NCBI GenBank assembly: GCA_022565695.1
Contig: JAIUME010000005.1
Span: 1-64,000, forward strand
DNA from: Alcanivorax sp.
GTDB taxonomy: Bacteria; Pseudomonadota; Gammaproteobacteria; Pseudomonadales; Alcanivoracaceae
DNA: 64,000 bases
Reading direction: 5' to 3'
The notes under the pieces are model-generated. The model searched no databases, was not told where the DNA came from, and saw only the letters and a list, made by a program, of their open reading frames with translations. Positions within the stretch are counted from its first letter, which is position 1, and every line of letters starts with the position of its first letter. Shown piece by piece: positions 26,598 through 34,854 of the stretch. The position numbers were made by a program, and so were the translations under genes.

Positions 26598-26870
26598 TCA
26601 GGCCTCCAGCCCTTTCAGCCAGAGGATCACGGCCGCTGGCACATGGGTGACACCGAATGCGCTGAAGAACACCAGCCAGGGTGACAGATCGCCCAGCTGC
26701 CCATATCGCCAGGTCATGATAGCCCCGAACAACACACCGACAGAAACCAGTACCGCGCGCACCAGCAACACCTGCTGCGCCGTTGCCACGCGGGCCGGTA
26801 ACGCCCGATGCGCGAAGATCACCGCTCCCAGCGTCACAAGTGTAAAAATCGATAACAACAGGGTCTGCAT
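26598..26870 (-). CDS. Small three-helix membrane protein
   Basis: A 90-residue protein with three hydrophobic segments (about 3-20, 34-55, 62-86) and no recognised motif. It is on the same strand and upstream of the universal stress protein gene, and divergent from the phosphodiesterase gene. The Met start at 26870 gives an unbroken membrane helix; a GAGG lies about six bases before it. Confidence 0.6.
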   Translation of the reverse strand: MQTLLLSIFTLVTLGAVIFAHRALPARVATAQQVLLVRAVLVSVGVLFGAIMTWRYGQLGDLSPWLVFFSAFGVTHVPAAVILWLKGLEA

Positions 26871-26980
26871 CGCATGCCTCCTCAGGCCTGTTTATCCCAC
26901 TGCTTTCTTCAAGCACTTTGCCTCTACGGTATATCAGCGTGATAATGAAACCCATGTTGTTGCCACAGCAGGTGCGGGCT

Positions 26981-27706
26981 ATGACACCGATCGTCTGGAT
27001 CAGCCATCGCGGCCTCAATGAGCGCTATGCAGAAAACTCCCTGCTGGCCTTCCGCGCCGCCGTGGATGCGGGTTTCACGCATCTCGAAACCGACTTGCGG
27101 TGCACCCGCGACGGCCATCTGGTGCTGCACCATGACCCGCATATGGGCCAGACTGCGGGCTATCCCGCCGCGATTCATACGCTGACGCTCGCGGAATTCC
27201 GCAATGCCCGCCTGCATGACGGGCAATCGCCGCCCCTGTTCGATGAGTTCGCCGAGCAGTTCGACCGGCAATCCTGGATTCTCGACATCAAGCCGGAACG
27301 GGGCGCGGAGACCCTGAAACTGCTGCATGACTGGGCCCTGCGCCATGGTGCCGAGCGCTGGCTTACCCGCAAGGCACGCTTTCTGTTGTGGGCGCCGGAC
27401 CACTACCCCTTGCTTGCCAGCTACTTTCCCGGTGCCGTCACCATGGCTGACCAGCGGGAATGTCGTCGCGCAGGCTTGTCCGTGCTGTGCGGCATGAGCC
27501 AGCTGGGCAACATCTGCCGTAACCGGACCTACTCCATCCCGCCACGCTATTTCGGCCTGAACCTGTTCCGACGCTCCATCATCCGTGCCTACCAGCGCCA
27601 CGGCGCTCGGGTACTGGCGTTCTTGCCGGAATCCCCTGCCGAGGTGGAGCAGGCCCTGGCCAACGGCGCCAACGAAGTACTGGTCAATGGCAGGGCACCG
27701 CTATGA
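26981..27706 (+). CDS. Glycerophosphodiester phosphodiesterase family protein
   Basis: A 241-residue GDPD-family TIM-barrel enzyme, which splits glycerophosphodiesters to glycerol 3-phosphate and an alcohol. Catalytic and metal residues are visible: His9 and Arg10 (SHRG), Glu18-Asn19, Glu36 and Asp38 (LETDL), and His51 (HHDP). No signal peptide, so the cytoplasmic (UgpQ-like) type. I chose the start at 26981, just before the conserved SHRG; Met at 26945 or 26918 would add residues outside the family. It lies 91 bases before the broken DUF427 gene. Confidence 0.88.
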   Translation: MTPIVWISHRGLNERYAENSLLAFRAAVDAGFTHLETDLRCTRDGHLVLHHDPHMGQTAGYPAAIHTLTLAEFRNARLHDGQSPPLFDEFAEQFDRQSWILDIKPERGAETLKLLHDWALRHGAERWLTRKARFLLWAPDHYPLLASYFPGAVTMADQRECRRAGLSVLCGMSQLGNICRNRTYSIPPRYFGLNLFRRSIIRAYQRHGARVLAFLPESPAEVEQALANGANEVLVNGRAPL

Positions 27707-27797
27707 CGCATACCCTGCTTCGCGCCCTGCCTGATTCACGCCCTCTCTACCGCCCGCAACGCACTGTAGGACACCTTTCAGCCCGGCAGGACAGATC

Positions 27798-28096
27798 ATG
27801 TCTAACGCACGCATCCTGACAGCGGTATGGCAGAACACGGTCATTGCCGAAGCCCCCGAAGCGGATACCGTCACACTTGAAGGCAATGTCTACTTCCCCC
27901 CTGCGGCGCTACTGCCAGCATTTGTCACACCCAGTGACCACACTTCGGTGTGCGGCTGGAAGGGCACCATATAGACCTCCAGAACCAGCGTAATGAAAAC
28001 GCTGCCTGGTACTACCCGGCGCCGAAACCGGAAGCGGCACATATTCGCGGGTTCGTCGCCTTCTGGCGTGGGGTGCAGATACAGCCCAAGCCATGA
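27798..28096 (+). pseudogene. DUF427 domain protein, frameshifted
   Basis: Two frames together encode one DUF427 protein of about 100 residues. The first (27798-27974) gives the N-terminal half through YFPP, PSDHTSVCGWKGT and then a TAG stop. The second frame, from about 27968 to the stop at 28096, gives the rest: RNENAAWYYPAPKPEAAHI and VAFWRGV. One missing base near 27966-27972 explains the break. The ribosome-binding site (AGGA) and both halves are otherwise well kept, so the lesion is recent or a sequencing error. No slippery sequence is seen. It lies 58 bases upstream of egtB on the same strand. Confidence 0.85.
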
Positions 28097-28154
28097 CCCG
28101 AGCGATGACCCGGCCATGAAATGAGGCCATAAAGCCATAAGGAGCGTTGGCACG

Positions 28155-29504
28155 ATGAATGTCCTTTCCGGAAATGCACCTGCCAGACCGATCGGGAACG
28201 CAGATCCTGCCGAAATGCTGCTGACACACTATGGCCAGGTGCGCGACGCCTCTCTGGCGTACTGCGCCTCGCTGCAGACGGAAGATTTCGGTCTGCAGGC
28301 CGTACCGGAAACCAGCCCGGTGAAATGGCATCTCGCGCACACAGCCTGGTTTTTCGAGACCTTCCTGTTATGTCCTTTTTTGCAGGGATATACCCGCTTC
28401 AACGCCGAGTACGCTTACCTGTTCAACTCCTATTACAACGGCGTTGGCGCACAGTTTCCGCGTGCCAGCCGTGGGCTGCTGTCACGCCCCACCGTGGACG
28501 AGGTCATCGGCTATCGCGCCCATGTGGACGATGCCATGGGGCGTTTGCTGACGCAGCAGGACCACCCGGAACGGGCCACCATCCTTGCCCGCACACGGCT
28601 CGGGTTGCACCACGAGTATCAACATCAGGAATTGCTGTTCACCGATCTCAAGTACAACTTTCACTGTAATCCGCTACTGCCTGCCTGGCAGACCGCGTCA
28701 CTGCCGGTCGGCGACACACCCGCACCGCAGTCCTGGCACCGCTTCGCTGGCGGGCTCAGCCTCCAGGGCATCGACGAGCACCCGGACCGGTTCTGCTTTG
28801 ATAACGAGACGCCGCGCCATCAGACATTGCTGCACCCTTTTCGGCTGGCAGCACGCCCGCTGTGCAATGCCGACGTGCTGGCCTTCATCGCAGAGGGCGG
28901 TTATCGCAATCCGGCCCTGTGGCTGGCGGACGGCTGGGCCAGGGTGCAGGAGGCTGGCTGGCAACATCCGCTGTACTGGCAGCAGGACCGCCATGGCGCC
29001 TGGCATATTTTCACCCTGCACGGCCTGCAGCCCCTGGACCCGGCAGCAACCGCCTGCCATCTGAGTGCCTACGAGGCTGATGCCCTGGCCCGCTGGGCGG
29101 GAGCGCGACTGCCCACCGAGGCCGAATGGGAACATGCAGCCCACGCCCAACTGGCGGAACACCCGCCTGCCACCATGCTGAACGGCCATTTCCTTGATCA
29201 GGGACTGCGGCATCCAACAGCGGCAGCCGCCGAATCGGGGGGCCTCCAGCAGCTGTTCGGCAGCGTCTGGGAGTGGACTGCCAGCAGCTATGCCCCCTAC
29301 CCCGGCTATCAACCGGCACCCGGCGCCATTGGCGAGTACAACGGCAAATTCATGTGTAACCAGCTGGTGCTGCGTGGCGGCTCCTGCGTCAGCGCGCGGC
29401 AACACATCCGGCCCAGCTATCGCAACTTCTTCTATCCGGGGGACCGCTGGCAGTTCAGCGGCGTTCGCCTGGCCCGTGACGACCGCCCGGAGACAGGTAC
29501 ATGA
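28155..29504 (+). CDS. egtB: Ergothioneine biosynthesis sulfoxide synthase EgtB
   Basis: A 449-residue iron enzyme that joins a cysteine thiol (Cys or gamma-Glu-Cys) to the imidazole of hercynine, using oxygen. The N-terminal DinB-like domain has the three iron-binding histidines: His62 (WHLAH), His153 and His157 (HEYQH). The C-terminal FGE-sulfatase-like domain ends with GGSCVSAR and FRN-type sequences near RPSYRNFF. AAGGAG lies ten bases before the ATG. Its stop overlaps egtD by ATGA. The related selenoneine enzyme SenA shares this fold, but the egtD partner supports ergothioneine. Confidence 0.92.
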   Translation: MNVLSGNAPARPIGNADPAEMLLTHYGQVRDASLAYCASLQTEDFGLQAVPETSPVKWHLAHTAWFFETFLLCPFLQGYTRFNAEYAYLFNSYYNGVGAQFPRASRGLLSRPTVDEVIGYRAHVDDAMGRLLTQQDHPERATILARTRLGLHHEYQHQELLFTDLKYNFHCNPLLPAWQTASLPVGDTPAPQSWHRFAGGLSLQGIDEHPDRFCFDNETPRHQTLLHPFRLAARPLCNADVLAFIAEGGYRNPALWLADGWARVQEAGWQHPLYWQQDRHGAWHIFTLHGLQPLDPAATACHLSAYEADALARWAGARLPTEAEWEHAAHAQLAEHPPATMLNGHFLDQGLRHPTAAAAESGGLQQLFGSVWEWTASSYAPYPGYQPAPGAIGEYNGKFMCNQLVLRGGSCVSARQHIRPSYRNFFYPGDRWQFSGVRLARDDRPETGT

Positions 29505-30496
29505 CTTCTGCCACCCCCTCAAGAACCGCCACCCGCGACGAGATGCCGGACTTTATCGATCTGTCCACGGCGCCGGGCGATACCACAGCGGAAATACTGA
29601 CCGGTCTGAACGCGCAGCCGCGATACATCAATCCCAAGTTCTTCTATGACAGCCGTGGCTCTGCGCTTTTCGAACGTATTACGGCACTGCCCGAGTACTA
29701 CCCCACTCGCACAGAACGCGGCATTCTCAAAGCGTTCGCCGGGCAGATCGCCCGGGCCGCCGGGCCCGATCGCGTGTTGATCGAACCCGGTGCCGGCAGT
29801 TGCGAGAAAGTGCGCCTGTTGCTGGACGCAATGCGCCCGGCGGCCTATGTGCCGACCGACATCGCCGGTGACTTTCTGTACCAGGCCGCCGGGAAACTGC
29901 GCGCAGAATTTCCGTGGCTGCCCATTACCGCTATCCAGGCCGATTTTACTGCGCTGGCCGCCATGCCGCAGAGCCTGCCGCCGGGCCCCCGCTGCCTGTT
30001 CTATCCTGGCTCCACGCTGGGCAATTTCCAGTATCACGACGCCCGGGCCTTCCTGCGTCAGGCCGCAGCACTTCTGGGCGCGGACGGCACACTGCTGATC
30101 GGCATTGATCTGCACAAGGATACCGCCACACTCGAAGCCGCCTACAACGATAGCGCTGGCATCACGGCGGACTTCAATCTGAACATCCTGCGCCATCTCA
30201 ACCAGCTTCTGCCCGCTGACTTTGACCTGCACCAGTTTCGTCATGTGGCCTGCTACAACCAGACTGCGCAGCGCATCGAAATGTATCTGGAGAGCCTCAC
30301 GGCGCAACAGGTGCAATGCGCCGGAAACCTGCTTTCACTGCAGGCCGGTGAGCGCCTGCTGACCGAGTACTCCTGCAAGTACACGCAGGAGGGCTTTGCC
30401 CGTCTTGCCGATGCCGCGGGCCTGACGGTACAACATTGCTGGCAGGATCCGGCACGACTGTTCGCCGTATTTTGCCTGGCGCCCAACGGCACTTGA
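29501..30496 (+). CDS. egtD: L-histidine N-alpha-methyltransferase EgtD
   Basis: A 331-residue SAM-dependent enzyme that trimethylates histidine to hercynine, first step of ergothioneine synthesis. Family sequences are clear: NPKFFYDSRGSALFE and LPEYYPTRTE near the N-terminus, the SAM site EPGAGSCEK, and FYPGSTLGNF. It starts within the egtB stop (ATGA), so the two are co-translated. No egtA or egtC is present, suggesting either the cysteine-using route or unlinked genes. Product ergothioneine protects against oxidants, in keeping with ahpCF elsewhere in the window. Confidence 0.94.
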   Translation: MTSATPSRTATRDEMPDFIDLSTAPGDTTAEILTGLNAQPRYINPKFFYDSRGSALFERITALPEYYPTRTERGILKAFAGQIARAAGPDRVLIEPGAGSCEKVRLLLDAMRPAAYVPTDIAGDFLYQAAGKLRAEFPWLPITAIQADFTALAAMPQSLPPGPRCLFYPGSTLGNFQYHDARAFLRQAAALLGADGTLLIGIDLHKDTATLEAAYNDSAGITADFNLNILRHLNQLLPADFDLHQFRHVACYNQTAQRIEMYLESLTAQQVQCAGNLLSLQAGERLLTEYSCKYTQEGFARLADAAGLTVQHCWQDPARLFAVFCLAPNGT

Positions 30497-30551
30497 CCTG
30501 TCGATCCGGCTGGAGGAAGGTAAACGGACAGGCTTTCAAGGAGGCTATCCG

Positions 30552-30848
30552 ATGCCACATCGAAAGGAATATATCGAGCGCATCAAGCGCAAGCTGGACG
30601 AATGGGACGGCGAGCTCGAGCGCCTGGAGGAAAAAGCCAGGCAGGCTCGGGATGAAGTGCAGCAACAGTGGGCAGAGCGCCGCCCGGAACTGGAGCAGGT
30701 ACTGCGCGATCTCGAAATGCGAGTGAAGAACGCCCACGACAGCGTTGAAGAGAACTGGGAAGAAACGCGCAGCAAGCTTGAGACCGGTTGGGAGCGCTTG
30801 TCCCGGGAGCTGAAAACCGTCACCGACCGACTGTTTCCCGGCAACTGA
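30552..30848 (+). CDS. Small coiled-coil protein
   Basis: A 98-residue, highly charged, almost fully helical protein, rich in Glu, Arg and Lys with heptad-like spacing of Leu, Val and Trp. It has no Cys and no membrane segment. It looks like the short coiled-coil proteins annotated as Sll1863-type stress proteins, but that match is loose. An excellent AAGGAGG precedes the ATG. It lies 55 bases after egtD and may be in the same transcript, which ends at the hairpin just downstream. Confidence 0.75.
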   Translation: MPHRKEYIERIKRKLDEWDGELERLEEKARQARDEVQQQWAERRPELEQVLRDLEMRVKNAHDSVEENWEETRSKLETGWERLSRELKTVTDRLFPGN

Positions 30849-30858
30849 TTTTATCTGC

Positions 30859-30895
30859 AGCTATTCCGGAGCAGCGCAACGCTGCCCGGATAGCT
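30859..30895. terminator. Hairpin between convergent genes
   Basis: Three stacked perfect stems, AGCTAT/ATAGCT, CCGG/CCGG and GCAGCG/CGCTGC, with single-base bulges and a CAA loop. It sits between the convergent coiled-coil and BCCT genes. T tracts are short on both sides, so termination strength is uncertain. Confidence 0.5.
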
Positions 30896-30908
30896 ATCTA
30901 GCTGTAAA

Positions 30909-32531
30909 TTATTTCAACCGCGGATTGCGCGTTACCAGTCTTCGACGGACACGCTCCTCACTGTCCAGTTCGCTGAACTCATCCGTTTCGAAAATATCGC
31001 CGCCCACGGGCGTTGCGTCATTGCGGTGATACAGATTCAGCAGCATTTCACGGCGATCGCTGGACAGCTCTCTCACCAGCACAATCATGATCATGAACAA
31101 CACAATCGAGAAGGGTAACGCCGACACCAGGGATGCCGACTGCAGGCCACGCAAACCACTGGCAGCAATCAGGGTGATACAGATAGCGGAAATCAGCACC
31201 CCCCAGCTCAGGCGCTTGTAAAGTGGAGGATTGAGAGACCCGTTATCCGTCATCTGCGCCACGATATAGGCCGCCGAATCCGCCGAGGTGACCAGAAAGA
31301 TGAAAATCACCAACAGGGTAAGCGCTGACAGGGCGGCGGTATAAGGCATGACCTCGTACATGCGGAACAGACCTGATGTAACATCGCCATCCACTGCAGC
31401 CGCCAGATCAATCGAGCCTTCCAGTTGCAGGAACATGGCATTGCCGCCGAAGATCGCAATCCAGACGCAAGCCAGAAGTGGCGGCACAAACATCACGCCG
31501 AACACGAACTCCTTGATGGTTCTGCCCCGGGAAATCCGTGCGATGAAGGTCCCCACAAACGGCGACCAGGCAATCACCCAGGCCCAGTAGAATACGGTGT
31601 ATTCGTTCATCCACCCGGAGCTGTCGCGGGGCGGCAGCGTCAGGCTCATCTGGATGAAATTGCCCAGATAACCCGCCATGCCATGCACAAACGAATCGAG
31701 AATATAAATCGTGGGGCCGCTAATCAGCATGTAAGCGAGAAACAGGAACACCAGCGTCATATTGATATTACTGAGCACCTTGATGCCGCGATCCAGACCG
31801 GAATAGGACGATGCGGTATACACCAGGAACATGGCGCCCAGGATCGCCGCCTTGGTCCAGAAATTGTTGGCCCAGCCAAACTGGGATTCCAGACCGCCAT
31901 TCATCTGCAGCACGCCCAGTCCCAGCGAGGTAGCCACCCCCATCACCGTGGCAATCACCGCCAGCACATTGAGCCCGTCCAGTATCGGCTGCGGGCGTTT
32001 TACGCCGCGCAACATCGGCTCGACCATGTTCGACACCAGACCGGGACGATCCTTGCGGAACTGGAAGAACGCGATAATCAGCCCCACCAGCGTAAAGGCT
32101 GCCCACTGATTGATACCCCAGTGAAAGAAGCTGTACTGAAACGCCAGCTCTGCCGCCGCTTCCGTACCGGCCTCGGCCATACCATGGGGTGGTTTGAGGA
32201 AATGCAGCATGGGCTCGGCCATGCCGTAGAACACCAGGCCGACACCAAAACCGGCTGACAACAGCATGTTGATCCAGGAGAAAAAGCTGTAATCCGGCGC
32301 GCTGTCCTGCGGACCGAGACGAATCTTGCCGTAGCGCCCTAGCGCGAGATACAACAGAAAAACGACGAAGACAAACACGGCCAACAGATAAAACCAGCCG
32401 AAATAATGGCCCAGTGTGTTCAGCGCCGCGCCGGCGCCTCGGGCAAACTCAGCGGGGAAAATCGCCCCGAACATCACCAGCAGAACAATCAGACCTGCAG
32501 AAAGGAAATAGACACGTTCCCTGACAAACAT
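30909..32531 (-). CDS. BCCT family (betaine/carnitine/choline) transporter
   Basis: A 540-residue secondary transporter with twelve membrane helices and the family sequences SAGFGVGLVFYGMAEP, FFHWGINQWA and FYWAWVIAWSPFVG. The family imports quaternary ammonium compounds using sodium or proton gradients, either as osmolytes or as carbon and nitrogen sources. I chose the start at 32531 (MFVRERVYF) after a G-rich ribosome-binding site; the longer frame to 32618 is not hydrophobic or conserved. It is 163 bases after the molybdopterin oxidoreductase gene on the same strand. The substrate is not readable from sequence. Confidence 0.92.
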   Translation of the reverse strand: MFVRERVYFLSAGLIVLLVMFGAIFPAEFARGAGAALNTLGHYFGWFYLLAVFVFVVFLLYLALGRYGKIRLGPQDSAPDYSFFSWINMLLSAGFGVGLVFYGMAEPMLHFLKPPHGMAEAGTEAAAELAFQYSFFHWGINQWAAFTLVGLIIAFFQFRKDRPGLVSNMVEPMLRGVKRPQPILDGLNVLAVIATVMGVATSLGLGVLQMNGGLESQFGWANNFWTKAAILGAMFLVYTASSYSGLDRGIKVLSNINMTLVFLFLAYMLISGPTIYILDSFVHGMAGYLGNFIQMSLTLPPRDSSGWMNEYTVFYWAWVIAWSPFVGTFIARISRGRTIKEFVFGVMFVPPLLACVWIAIFGGNAMFLQLEGSIDLAAAVDGDVTSGLFRMYEVMPYTAALSALTLLVIFIFLVTSADSAAYIVAQMTDNGSLNPPLYKRLSWGVLISAICITLIAASGLRGLQSASLVSALPFSIVLFMIMIVLVRELSSDRREMLLNLYHRNDATPVGGDIFETDEFSELDSEERVRRRLVTRNPRLK

Positions 32532-32694
32532 CACACCCCCGGTGGTGGTTGATTCTGACGCCGCGTCCCGGCGCAAGAGCCCCAACCATAGCGAAGCAGG
32601 CAGCCGCTGGCCAGCCACGGTGCTGGTCCGGATCTTTCGGACCAGCTTCCGGGGCCAGCGTCACGGTGCCTTCAACACCGGTGCCGAGTGACGG

Positions 32695-34854
32695 CTATAC
32701 CGCGTTCGCCAGTGCGTGGGCGCGGGTCACAGTGACCGGCACACCATTGAGCGCAGCATTGCCCGACAACATGTCAATCCGCTGGTCGTCAGTGAGATCA
32801 TTGACGCTCACACCCGGGTGCTCTGCGGCAATCTGCTGGCGAATGCCGGCACGCTGATGGCCCCAGCCGTGGGGCACGCTGACCACACCGGGCATGATGT
32901 CAGTCGTGATTTCCGCCGCCACCTCGATACTGCCCACCCGGGAGGTAATGCTCAGCAGATCCCCCTCATTGACCCCCAGCGCTTGCGCATGGGACGGATG
33001 AATCATCGCCGTACAGCGTGACTTGCCCTTCACCAGCCGATGGCTGTTGTGCAGCCAGGAGTTATTGCTGCGTACGTGACGACGCCCGATCAGCAGCGGC
33101 TGTTCCGGCGGAATCGCATCGTCACCGAAGAAATGCCGCTCCACGCGCAGCAAATCCGGCAGATAGAACGCCGTATGCAGATGAATGCGCTTGTCCGCAT
33201 GTTTCAATGCCCCCGGCAAGGCACGGGTCAGCGGCCCCAGATCGATCCCGTGGGGGTGACGACGCAGTTTGCCCAGGGTCAGCCCGCCAGGCCGCAGGCC
33301 ACGCCCCCAGACGCCGGAACGCAGCATGACCGCCAGCAGCCCGCGCGGACCGGTACGGCGCAACAGCGCGCGCGACGCGCGGTCGCGCAGACTTTTCGGC
33401 GGGTCCATACGGTCGGCCAGCTCAAGATAGATCTGCCAGTCATGCAAGGCATCTTTGGGCGGACTGAACAGCGCATCGGCATACCGGGCGGTGTTGCGCA
33501 CGGCCAGCATGTGAAAGATCACATCGTAATGCTCCCGCTCCAGCGGGCTGACCGGTGGCAATATCAGATCGGCATGACGGTTGGTTTCATTCAGGTAGAA
33601 ATCGATGGCGACCATGAAATCCAGTGACGCCAGCGCGTCGTCCAGCTGCCCGCCGTTGGGCGTCGACAACACCGGGTTGCCCGCCACGGTCACCAGCGCA
33701 CGAATACGCCCCTCACCCGGGGTCAGAATTTCTTCCGCCAGCGCCGATACCGGGAACTCACCGCCGAAGTCCGGCAGTTGCCGAACGCGGGTGTGATTGC
33801 GCCCCAGCCGACCCGGGCCGGTATGCCCGAGCACATCCACCGCCGGGCGGGTGAACATCATGCCGCCTTCTTCATCCAGGCGACCGGTCAACAGATTGAT
33901 CAGCATCACCAGGTACTGGCTGAGCAAACCGAACTCCTGCACCGACACGCCCATGCGGCCATAACAGACCGCACGCTCGGCCGCGCAGAACGCCTTGACC
34001 AGCTGACGAATGTCGCCGGCATCCATACCGGTCAGCGGCGCCACCCGCTCCGGTGTCCACGGCGCGACGGCCTCCGGCAGCACATCCAGGTCATCACACA
34101 ATGCCAGCGCGCGGCTGTCATGGCGCACCAGGTTGTCGGTGAACAGTACGTTGATAAAGGCCAGCAACAGCAGCACATCTGCGCCAGGGCGAATGAAGTG
34201 ATGACTGGAGGCCATCGCAGCGGTTTCGGTACGACGCGGGTCAATCACCACAACCTGGCCACCGCGCTTCTGAATCGCCTGCAGACGCTTCTTCACATTC
34301 GGCACCGTCATGATGCTGCCGTTGGAGGCGATCGGATTGGCACCCAGGATCAACATGAAATCCGTTCGATCAATATCCGGCACCGGAATTTTCAGCTGAT
34401 GCCCGAACAGATGATGCGCCACAATATGATGCGGTAATTGATCCACCGAGGTTGCAGAAAAACGATTGCGCGTTTTCAGGCTGTTGTGCAGCAGACGCCC
34501 CAGCAGCATGGCCCCCGTGTTATGCACGTTCGGGTTGCCCAGGTAGGAAGCCACGGCATTGCGTCCGTGCTCGGCCTGGACTTTCTGCAGGCCCTCAGCT
34601 GCGCGATCCAGCGCCTCTTTCCAGCTGATTTCCTGCCAGCTGTCGCCGACGCGTGCCATGGGGCGACGCAGGCGATCGGGATCTTCGTGAATATCCTGGA
34701 GCGCCACCGCCTTGGGACAGATATGCCCCTGGCTGAACGGGTCTTCCTTGTCACCCCGGATGCTCTGGATCTTGCCGTCGGCATGGGTAATTTCAATGCC
34801 GCACATGGCTTCGCAAAGATTGCAGGTACGGTAGTGGGTCTGTGTGTCGCTCAT
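32695..34854 (-). CDS. Molybdopterin oxidoreductase family protein
   Basis: A 719-residue catalytic subunit of the DMSO reductase superfamily. The N-terminal [4Fe-4S] site is Cys11, Cys14, Cys18 and Cys46 (C-x2-C-x3-C-x27-C). A bis-MGD cofactor domain and the C-terminal molydopterin-dinucleotide-binding domain (about 600-715) follow. No Tat signal is present, so it is cytoplasmic. Where formate dehydrogenases have Sec or Cys, this protein reads SATS (133-136), hinting at a Ser or other ligand. No Fe-S partner subunit is nearby. It overlaps the amidase gene upstream by ATGA. The substrate is unknown. Confidence 0.86.
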   Translation of the reverse strand: MSDTQTHYRTCNLCEAMCGIEITHADGKIQSIRGDKEDPFSQGHICPKAVALQDIHEDPDRLRRPMARVGDSWQEISWKEALDRAAEGLQKVQAEHGRNAVASYLGNPNVHNTGAMLLGRLLHNSLKTRNRFSATSVDQLPHHIVAHHLFGHQLKIPVPDIDRTDFMLILGANPIASNGSIMTVPNVKKRLQAIQKRGGQVVVIDPRRTETAAMASSHHFIRPGADVLLLLAFINVLFTDNLVRHDSRALALCDDLDVLPEAVAPWTPERVAPLTGMDAGDIRQLVKAFCAAERAVCYGRMGVSVQEFGLLSQYLVMLINLLTGRLDEEGGMMFTRPAVDVLGHTGPGRLGRNHTRVRQLPDFGGEFPVSALAEEILTPGEGRIRALVTVAGNPVLSTPNGGQLDDALASLDFMVAIDFYLNETNRHADLILPPVSPLEREHYDVIFHMLAVRNTARYADALFSPPKDALHDWQIYLELADRMDPPKSLRDRASRALLRRTGPRGLLAVMLRSGVWGRGLRPGGLTLGKLRRHPHGIDLGPLTRALPGALKHADKRIHLHTAFYLPDLLRVERHFFGDDAIPPEQPLLIGRRHVRSNNSWLHNSHRLVKGKSRCTAMIHPSHAQALGVNEGDLLSITSRVGSIEVAAEITTDIMPGVVSVPHGWGHQRAGIRQQIAAEHPGVSVNDLTDDQRIDMLSGNAALNGVPVTVTRAHALANAV

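Noticed and set aside
27960-27980. Programmed frameshift in the DUF427 gene
   Set aside because: No slippery heptamer or downstream pseudoknot-like stem is visible at the break; a missing base is simpler.
32695-34854. Selenocysteine formate dehydrogenase
   Set aside because: No in-frame TGA and no Cys at the expected ligand place; SATS is found instead, and there is no Fe-S partner subunit.
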